Of a stretch of DNA of 64,000 nt, positions 53,257-64,000 are shown piece by piece. The stretch lies in contig OX463781.1 in NCBI GenBank assembly GCA_949825025.1, positions 22,203,538 through 22,267,537 on the forward strand, written 5' to 3'. Each line of letters starts with the position of its first letter. The first letter of the stretch is position 1. Made by a program: the position numbers and the translations under genes. The notes under the pieces are model-generated. The model was not told the origin of the DNA. It was given only the letters and a program-made list of their open reading frames with translations, and searched no databases. The DNA comes from Siphlonurus alternatus (taxonomy: Eukaryota; Arthropoda; Insecta; Ephemeroptera; Siphlonuridae).

Positions 53257-53649
53257 TTTAAGGGTAAGATAACACGAACAATCGATTGTTGTAGTCCCAT
53301 TTGATTAACATGTAAACCTTAGCAACCTCATAATAATTCTGATTTTTTTTTAGAGACAGTTCTTAGCACCAAAAAAATGTAGAAAAAATTTCAAAACAAT
53401 CGGACGATCCAATTTTTTTAAATGAATTTTTTAAATTTTCAGTATAGGGCTTTCCCATGGAGACCTAAACTAAGAAATTAATTTTAAAAACATTGGATCG
53501 TCCGATTGTTTTGAAATTTTTTCCGTATTTTTTTGGTGCCAAGAACTGTCTCTCAAAAAAAAATCAGAATCATTATGAGGTTGCTAAGGTTTACATGTTA
53601 ATCATATGGGACTACAACAATCGATTGTTCGTGTTATCTTACACTTAAA
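53257..53649. mobile_element. 393-bp foldback element
   Basis: Arms of about 170 bases are reverse complements with few mismatches. Outer blocks read TTTAAGGGTAAGATAACACG and CAATCGATTGTTGTAGTCCC, inner blocks CAAAACAATCGGACGATCCA. The centre at about 53440-53470 contains CCCATGG. The outer end shares TAAGATAAC with the element at 14845-15200. No open reading frame. Confidence 0.85.
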
Positions 53650-54866
53650 AAGTGAAGTTATAGAGTCTAAAACAATACAGCTAATGCGCACAAGGATTTA
53701 ATTTACAGTCTCAAAATGACAGGCTGAAAATCTGAAAATATGACAACAGGAGGAAAAGTAGAAACATCATCATCAACGTAATATACAGTGGGATCAAATT
53801 TCATAAAGTGAAACGTGAATATAAAGCACAAAATTGCTTCCTTTCTCGTGCCGCTGTCACAGCTCAGTAGAGTTGCAGAATGTTTCCAGCCAACTGGGAA
53901 TCATTTCAACCATCATGTCAGCTACAAAAATAAAACAATTTTATCTTTATTTTAAATTCTCTTTACTTAAAATGTGCCACTTACTTTAATATAAAATAAT
54001 ATACAAACCTTTATACATCAATTTCACATTGCATTAGAAGTCGACAAGTCGTTATGAAATAATTAAGACTAAAATATGAAAATGACTTAAAAAACGGGTT
54101 ACTAAAATAATGAACTACATGGTTGAATTATTTTTGTTATTCTAAATTGAACAGACTTTGAGAGGATTCAAATATTTTCTTGCAACCTTAATGGGAGTAA
54201 AAGTAAATAACAAGATGCAGAGGCATGTCACAAAAACAAGCATTGCGGAACTCTGATATAAAATGGTTTTCAACTCTGATATAAAATGGTTTTCCAACTA
54301 ATAAATTAGTTTTACCGTAAAAAAATAAAGATGAAGTAATAAATGTATTTCCATTTGTTGTTGTTTAAAAAAAATACTTTTCTCTCGTATTATTTTTAAA
54401 ATATTACGTCATTTAATTACAGTTTATGAATAATCCTTGAAAAATTGCTTCCATCTAGAAACACAGTTTTTTTTTCTGAGAAGCTTTTTGCTTAGTAATA
54501 CTTTCATGCTAACATTACAAGGAGGCTATGTACATGAGGTAACCTAAACAGTATAACCTAAATTAACTTAATGTAAAATGTACAAAATGGAAGTTTAAAC
54601 AGAAAAACAAGCAACCGCATAATTTTTATTTCTATTTTATTATCTACTACATTTTATTTGAGTTTTAAACATCACTATCGTACCTCGGTACTGAAATTTT
54701 ATGGATGAACCACAGACTGCTGTGAATATTTACACAACCTCTGACTTCTGCTACTTCCCAAGAATATATCTGCTAATGCCTTGTGCTGCTGCATCTGCAC
54801 TATTTCTCAAGCAGGCAGCAAACCTTTAATTCCGAGTCACTTACTCTTACCACCACTACCACCCTT

Positions 54867-54868
<2 letters not shown>
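53650..54868. other. AT-rich gene-free DNA
   Basis: A 28-base direct duplication (AACTCTGATATAAAATGGTTTT) lies at about 54249-54293. Nothing else is supported. Confidence 0.5.

Positions 54869-54937
<69 letters not shown>
54869..54937. repeat. (CT)n microsatellite
   Basis: A pure CT tract in a G+C-richer island following CCACCACTACCACCC. Confidence 0.97.
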
Positions 54938-54938
<1 letters not shown>

Positions 54939-55936
54939 AAGGAGAGGTGATAGAGAGTTTAATATGAGGTCAGAGATCTTGAGATAGACAGCGTCAGCAT
55001 AAATGACCCATCATGGTGGTGTAAAATGCCATATATAAAGTAAGAGCTGATAATTGTAAATAAAACTCTGTCAATAAAAATAAATCAATAGATTTTCTTA
55101 CGTTTTATTTTAAAGAACTGCTGATGATTAATAATATTGCACAATCATGAAATTTTGTTAACACGTTGATCCAATTTAAAATTTTTATCTTCATTCAATT
55201 CATTCATATATATTAATGCTATGCAATGACATTGTGTATTTTACTTCACAACGTTAATCACATTTTGATTTTTACTCATTCAGAACTTTCATATTTAATT
55301 ATGTATAAATAAAATTTCATGCTTATCAGATGAAAACTTGAATATAAGGAATATCATATACTGTATTCACAATTTTTGATTATTTCCAAGTTTAATGCAA
55401 CATTTAATTAATTAACAATGGGTTTCCCTATCATTGTATTGTTTTTAGAATGTAAAGCTTTGCTTATTTAAATTTGATATTATATTATTACTGCGAAACT
55501 TACTGAACTGGAAAATATTTATAATCATTTTTTGTCCATATAGAAAATGTATAACAAAATATAAATTATAATATGATTTCATTACTTCTAAATTCATTCA
55601 AACTCCATTACAATAAATACATTGAATTGAAATAATAATTACAACAATTAGAGATTTAGATCGATGTTATGATATACTGTAAATTTAACGAGTCTCTTTG
55701 GGCCCATTTATGAATGTATCATAGTATCGTAAAACTGGACGTGAATGTACTGCAGCTGATACAGTCAGAATAATATTTGATTTCAGTTGCACAGATATGG
55801 AAGTATATCAAGAGTCATAAATTAAAACTATATAGCTACACCATAATATAGACAGCTGTATGTGTGTGTCTGCTGGCAGTCGGAGATATAAAAATACGTT
55901 CAGTTTTATGACTTTTATTCTGCGCGAATATTTCTA

Positions 55937-55958
55937 CCCTCCCCCCTCCCCCCTCCCC

Positions 55959-56042
<84 letters not shown>
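55937..56042. repeat. C-run cluster fused to a (CT)n microsatellite
   Basis: C3-T-C6-T-C6-T-C6 (55937-55960) runs straight into an 81-base CT tract. The minus strand therefore has four G runs separated by single A bases, a strong G-quadruplex-forming pattern, followed by a GA tract. Confidence 0.95.
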
Positions 56043-58474
<2,432 letters not shown>

Positions 58475-59211
58475 AAACTCTGAATGGTGTTACTTTTTAC
58501 TTATTCCGGAGATATATATAAATTAATTTGACTGTATGTAGGCATCATGCCAGATTTTATTCTAGATATGTATTGTTATCAGCTATATACATATATGGAA
58601 AATATATATAGTATAAATATAACAGAATACAGTATAAATGTAATTTATCGTTCTATATTGCTATATCGATTTATTAAATAATAATAATATTCATGGTTTA
58701 TATTATGTATAACAAAATCGTTTTGATAAACCCCTATACAAATGGAATATATCAATAGAATGAGTCTGGAGTATCTACCGCTCTCTGGATAAGCAATTAA
58801 GTTGTTGTTTTTTACATCATATTTACTTTATTTATAACAAATGCACCTACAACATTTTTTTTTTTAGTTATGTATTTTTCAATTTAAAGAGAACAAAATG
58901 TAAGGAAATTATAAATTTTATGCTTATTTGTTATTTACATTTAACTATTATTTTATAAATTACAATTGAAGATAATTTAAAAATTGCAACGCACCTGTTT
59001 TATTTTTACTTCGTCTCGTATAATACATGAAATACTTAATATTGGAATAATATAACTACTATAAAAGTATTTCATAAGACAAACTTCATTACATATATTA
59101 CATAATGAACTGTTCAAACACAAAAAATATTCAAAAACATTGTTATATTCTTTTCAAAGGTAAACCTTAACTTATATACTCTTGTGTTTCAATTTCCTTT
59201 ACAATAATCTT

Positions 59212-60545
59212 TTTTTTTTTTTTTTTTAAGTTTTTATTATTAAATTGTGTACAAATACAGTCCAACCAAGGCCCTAAATGAAGCCCTATCGGTTGGAACT
59301 GAGTTACATACAATTATTCAACACGTATAGTAAGCTTAAACAAAATTACCTATATTTATTAAAAATAACAATACAAAACAATACATTAATAACATTAACA
59401 AAAGATAAAAACAAAAACAAACAAAAATAAGCACGAACAAATTTAAACCCTTCAACTTAAACAGAAGCACAAATACAATTAATAGAATGTATTACAGCTC
59501 ACACTAACGCAAATTATTTAATATATGCTTTCTCAGCACTTTTTTCAATAACATTTTTTGGTCAATTAATCTAATATTTATCGGTATTTCGTTCCAAATT
59601 TTTGGTAGCACAAAATTCCATGTTCTTTCTCCAAATCTATTATTACTAATAGAGTTAATAGATTCAGTGAGAAAACCTGGGAGTATATATTGCCTAGGCT
59701 GTGGAATGAATTACCTTTACATTTAAAAAATTTAGAATGCAAAAGCTTGGTTAAAAAATATATCAAAAATTGGTTAATATCCGTGATAAGTTAATGCAAT
59801 TTTAAATAATTTTAAATAATAATGATATGTATAGAACAAAAATAACAGTGTTAAAAAAGATAATAATAATATTAAAGTTATCTTGTGTTTTTTTGTTCTA
59901 GAGTTTTCTTTCGTTTCAGATTTCTAACTTTTTCTTTTCTTACAGAAATATAATAATTGTAAACAAAATAACTTTATTTTTCAATTTTTTGTTTATTTGT
60001 TTTAAATATATGTGATAGAAATTTTTCCGTTGTTTTGTTTTATCAGTTTTCTGAAGTAATATAATTATTTATAAAAAATATATACATAATTATAATGAAT
60101 TGTACGTATTCTTCTTGTTCTCATGCTGATTGTATGTTTTTAAAATGTTTATTTGGATGAAACTAAAAACATAGAAAGTTAATGTTTGAGCTTTCAATAA
60201 ATTAAACACTTTGTATTTCATGCACCAGCCATTAAGATTATGATATAATAATCTTGGCTGGACATTATTGTGTAAAAATTTTGTGAAATAAAAAAAAAAA
60301 AAAACTTCTTGGAGTTGTAGCAGGTTCATTTAAAAGAGTCCTAGTATTATGATCATGTACTCTAGGCTCTAAATTTTTCATATCATTGAATTTCTCAATA
60401 GTAAGCACAAATTTCGCTAATTCATTGACTGGTAAAACCTTGAAATATTTAAAATAATCACGTCACAATCACATTTTTTACCCTTTTTAATTCTTTTTAA
60501 AATCCTTAGTTGCAACTTTTTTAATTTAGTTAAATTACCTTAACT
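59212..60545 (-). mobile_element. 5'-truncated, interrupted LINE (CR1/L2-like)
   Basis: On the minus strand, 60545-60300 encodes the region after the reverse transcriptase core: KLQLRILKRIKKGKK, then after a frameshift VLPVNELAKF and VHDHNTR. 59655-59520 encodes the C-terminus NRFGERTWNF then VLPKIWNEIP, ending in a stop. The HxxxTR and WNxLP-type motifs are typical of CR1/L2-like non-LTR retrotransposons. A 3' UTR of about 300 bases ends in an 18-base A tail (59229-59212). It is 5'-truncated, carries a frameshift, and is split by the plus-strand LINE at 59645-60304. Non-functional remnant. Confidence 0.75.
59645..60304 (+). mobile_element. Second LINE 3' fragment, nested in the first
   Basis: The plus strand encodes NRFSEKTWEYILPRLWNELP and about 30 more residues to a stop at 59793-59795, aligning with the same C-terminal segment of the host LINE. 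A 3' UTR of about 490 bases ends CTTGGCTGGACATTATTGTG..AAATAA and a 14-base A tail (60291-60304), similar to the host copy's 3' end. The minus-strand LINE resumes immediately after the tail. This is a severely 5'-truncated insertion of the same family. Confidence 0.7.
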
Positions 60546-61697
60546 AAATTAAATTAGTTACATAATTAAAATTATATTTGGGTTAAATTTAATAATACAA
60601 TTATCTACTTCTATTATTACCTAAAATATAATAACACGTACGATATTTAATCATATTTTAAGTTTTAACTGTGCCTTTTAAAAAATTCTTTATTAAACCA
60701 GGATAAAATACGCTTTTACGCTTTTAATGTAAAAAAAAAAAAAAAAAAATCACAAAATGTATTACTCTTTAATTACATTACTTACTATACAGCTATATTG
60801 CTGTTGAATATATTATTATATATGTAACTTACAATAATATTATTAGTGAAAAATTATTAAAATATAATTATGTACAACCTATTTACAAGTAATAAAATTA
60901 TACGATACAATACAGTATGAACCGTATCACGTATAATATGAAGTAATATTGTTACCTTGGCAGGGAATTAATATATTTTTGTATAATATTATGATGTGTG
61001 TGTAATAAAACATGCATTGTTCTCTCATTTTTTTAACCACTTTATATTTTATGAGATTACAGTGGCTGTAATTTTTTTTTTTTTTTTTTCTCTCTTGAAT
61101 TTTTTGTTGTGTGTGTGTAAATTTTATGACTCTCGGGTATAGAAAGAGGTACCATATGCATAAAGCGGCCGGCGTATGTAGTTTTTTTACGTGTTAAAAA
61201 TGGTTTATAGCTTCTAGTTGACTGGTAAAAGTGGTTAAAGTTATTTACGGAAATTACTCATCAAGGTTTATATAAAGTTAAATTTTTAATAGCTCATCAT
61301 GAAGAAGATTAGATTCGTTACCTTTCATCACCTTGTTAGAACCCTCATAAAAAATTTAACATACAAAATGTGTTAGTGGGAAAATCATGTGCCGAATATT
61401 TATAATATCTGAAATAAGATTTTATATATATTTTTTTTTATATTTTATAGTATCAGTGTACAAAGGAGAATTTTAATTTTTCACGTACATGAAAATTTAT
61501 GCATACAATAAATGCTAATTTTTGTATGAATTTCTTCTTTAATATGAATCTCATGCAGTGATTATAAGACATTGAGAAATTTTCTATCAAATTTTCGTTC
61601 ACAATATTAATTAATACAAATGGTTTGACGTGGTCTATTTGTGACTATATATAGTGTTAATATATTCCATTCTTATTATTACACAGCTGGAACATAC
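60546..61697. other. AT-rich gene-free DNA
   Basis: No supported exon. A and T homopolymers occur near 60730 and 61070. Confidence 0.5.
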
Positions 61698-62188
61698 AAT
61701 GGGGTACTGACCGGTATTTGAGTTAGCAATACTAGTATAAAGTACTGTGAATTCTATGAAGAACGAGCCCTATTAGAGCATTCTACGACAATTTGCTGAT
61801 TTTGTATGAATTTTTAAAACTTTTTTTGATGGCGTCATACCATTGAATCTTAAATGGGAAAATGCATCAGTTAACATTGCTAAAATGAAAAGTTATTGAG
61901 GTAGGAATTTGAAACCTTCATTATCGTGATTCTAGCACCTAAAAACCTTGCAAATTAAAGTTTGGTTACATTTCAATATGAAGTATGGGATTTGGCAATG
62001 TTAACTGATCTATTTTCCCATTTAAGATTCAATGGTATGACGTCATTTTTGAGAGGTTTCAAAAATTCATATAAAATCAGGAAATTGTCGTAGAATGCTA
62101 TAATAGGGCTTGTTCTTCATGAAATTCTCGTGCCTTTTGAAATGTTGACAAAAACTTGAAACTTTTTTTTTTTGGTCAGTACCCCATT
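61698..62188. mobile_element. 491-bp foldback element with perfect 15-bp ends
   Basis: The termini AATGGGGTACTGACC and their exact complement bound the element. Long inner blocks also pair (ATTCTACGACAATTT, CATTGAATCTTAAATGGGAAA, GGCAATGTTAACTGA-type). TGACGTCA occurs in the right arm (62038-62045), and the left arm has the one-base variant TGGCGTCA. No transposase frame. The AATGGGG end resembles the end of the element at 4807-5746. Confidence 0.85.
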
Positions 62189-62478
62189 AAGTGCACTGTA
62201 AAATTAGTTTGATATTTCCAACTCCATCGATTGGGGGGTGTCCCTATGAAATTTGTTGGTTAGTTTACAACCGTTTTATGAATTAGATATACATGTACAG
62301 AGAACACAACTATTCTTCCTAATTGAATTTGTATTTTATGAACAAATAAATCTATTTTGTTTTATGACGCATTGCAGAGAGACTTCAAAATAAAATCTGA
62401 AAGAAGATCTTGATTAGAGTTGCGGTCATGAAATTTGAAAATAACAAGGTTTTCATTGTAAACATATGATTATGAGTA

Positions 62479-62627
62479 AAGCCTATATTACACGATACAA
62501 TTTTTTTTATTATTGCATACAATTTTTCGTTACAAGAAAACTTGAACTCCATTTGTTTGTATGGAGATGAAATTTTCTTGTAAGGAAAAATTGTATTCAA
62601 TAGTTAGAAAAATTGTAATACCAGCTT
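62479..62627. repeat. 149-bp imperfect inverted repeat
   Basis: The arms include AATTTTTCGTTACAAGAAAA and ACTCCAT, pairing with ATGGAGA and TTTTCTTGTAAGGAAAAATT around a TTGTTTGT loop. The ends read AAAGCCTATATTACA and TGTAATACCAGCTTA. It is a small foldback/MITE-like element, or possibly a hairpin locus. Confidence 0.65.
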
Positions 62628-63282
62628 AACACTTTTTTAAACAAATTTAAGTATAATAATATTTATGTTGAATTCTAATATTTATTAAATAAACAATAAA
62701 TTTAAGTCGTTTGAAAGGTACTTTTGAAAGATTCATATACAAGTATAAAATTTCCTTCATACATAAAAAGGCTTTATATTTCAATTTCCATTCCTTTTAG
62801 ATATATCATATCTTCTTTTCTTTTTCATTTTTCTTTAAAAAAGAAGTTTATATTCTACTCAAATATCAAAGAGATAAAGAAAGAAGTGAAAGTGACAAAA
62901 AGATTGTTTATTGCATAAATTTATTATCCCTCTTTCTATATTTTTATATAATATTTGATTGCCTGAAAAAAAAATGTTCACAATGATTTGGTTTTTATCG
63001 TAGACTGTGTGATTCGACGAATATATATATAGAGTTAAAATAACTCTCGATCCATGGCATCGATGTGATCAATGCTGCGCGGGTTGCAGTGTGGCAGGCG
63101 GACACGTAGGAGGGGAGCTTATCGGGTCCTCGAAATTTCCCAAGAGGAGGAAAGCCAGATTTGAGAGCTCCAATAGTTACATTGGAGGGAGAGTCTGTTT
63201 TAATAAGCTTCTTCAATCATATTTCTCTGCTGCTACCAAACAGAAAAAAAAAGAAAAAAAAATGTAGTATATTCTTAGATTA
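62628..63282. other. AT-rich DNA with one G+C-richer patch
   Basis: A 73-codon minus-strand frame at 62995-63216 lies in a G+C-richer patch (about 63040-63200). It has no recognisable family or splice context, so it is not called as a gene. Confidence 0.4.
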
Positions 63283-63676
63283 AATAGACAATAATGGTTG
63301 CATTTTTTTATTTCATAATTAGAAAATATACCTAAAATTATGCTTTTCTGAATTTTTTCAGATTTTTTGGAGTGCGGGAACTAATTTAAAAAAAAAATAT
63401 TTAAAATCTCTGAATTAGGGTGGTACACTTGATGGGACAACCGTGACGTCATTTGTCGTGCTGTGATTGGCTATTGATGACATCACGGTTGCAGTGATTG
63501 GCTATTGATGACGTCACGGTTGTCCCATCAGATGTACCACCCTAATTCAGATATTTTAAATATTTTTTAAAAATTAGTTCCTGCACTCAAAAAAATCTGA
63601 AAAAATTTCAGAAAAGCATAATTTTATGTATATTTTCTAATTATGAAATAAAAAAATGCAACTATTATTGTCTATT
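63283..63676. mobile_element. 394-bp foldback element with TGACGTCA core
   Basis: The arms run from AATAGACAATAATGGTTGCA (63283) to the complement at 63676, and include GGGTGGTACACTTGATGGGA and ACAACCGTGACGTCA. The core has a 30-base direct duplication around GTGATTGGCTATTGATGAC. The block CAGATTTTTTGGAGTGCGGGAACTA closely matches the element at 20849-21173, so the two are probably related. No coding capacity. Confidence 0.85.
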
Positions 63677-63937
63677 GGAAAGAACTGTAATTATTAAATT
63701 TATATATTCAAAATTTAATACATTCTTGCGCAGTTCAAAAATTATATTGTCTCAAAAATTTAAAGAAACGTATTGTTTCAAGCATTTAAGAAGCTCGAAT
63801 TACGGAAATAAACGTTCTAATAAGTTGTATTTTACTTGAATTTCCAATATTCGTGATAATATTTGGATATAACTGTTGGAACCCAAAGCCGAATTCGGCC
63901 CAAGGTCGATAAAATTGAGCATTCCCTTGTCGAAAAT

Positions 63938-64000
63938 GAGCCTAATGGTCAAGTGGTTGACTTATGCCCAGGGCTCCCGATGCGCAAAATTTTTCTGCGC
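63938..64000 (+). mobile_element. Possible tRNA-derived SINE head, cut by window edge
   Basis: The sequence TGGTCAAGTGGTTGAC fits the tRNA A-box consensus (TRGYNNARNGG) and the D-arm of Leu/Ser-type tRNAs. No B-box is visible before the window ends, and the flanks do not fold as a mature tRNA in what can be seen. A tRNA-derived SINE is a guess. Confidence 0.25.

Noticed and set aside
62995..63216. 73-codon minus-strand frame in a G+C-richer patch
   Set aside because: No recognisable family and no convincing acceptor or donor; left as uncharacterised.

Overview
The window is nuclear DNA from an invertebrate animal. The genes are split into many short exons with GT..AG introns, some only about 60 bases long. 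The surrounding DNA is very AT-rich and crowded with long microsatellites ((TA)n, (CT)n/(GA)n, (TTTA)n, (GAAAT)n), foldback elements, LINE fragments and a 5S-rRNA-derived SINE. A decapod crustacean or another repeat-rich marine invertebrate would fit, but the sequence does not settle the clade.

Both confidently readable genes lie in the first 22.5 kb and converge on each other. On the + strand, 2253-14422 encodes a Tonsoku-like protein (TONSL): 27 coding exons and 1435 residues by my reconstruction, with TPRs, an acidic linker, three ankyrin repeats, a disordered region, a ubiquitin-like region and C-terminal leucine-rich repeats. On the - strand, 22231-15660 encodes a family A DNA polymerase of the nu type (POLN): 20 coding exons plus a 5' UTR exon and 1126 residues. 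Every exon junction in both models keeps phase. In animals studied so far, TONSL acts with MMS22L on newly replicated chromatin at stalled forks, and POLN is a translesion/crosslink-repair polymerase, so the pair may form a small genome-maintenance neighbourhood. The polymerase has a long N-terminal extension with a canonical PCNA-interaction motif, a duplicated SUMO-interaction-like motif, an altered motif A and two GC-AG introns.

From about 22.5 kb to the right edge (about 41 kb) I see no confident host gene. This region holds microsatellites, short G+C-richer islands often next to (CT)n tracts, two weak candidate exons (31658-31757 and 40324-40503, both -), a 5S-derived SINE (47137-47522), a composite element built from a 16-bp repeat in both orientations (47587-48642), a LINE inserted inside another LINE of the same family (59212-60545), and several long inverted-repeat elements.

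The most unusual structural feature is the number of long inverted repeats: about eleven between 1.1 kb and 63.7 kb. Some share sequence blocks, and at least four carry the palindrome TGACGTCA. They look like several families of foldback/MITE-type non-autonomous elements, including copies in introns of both genes and one between the two genes.
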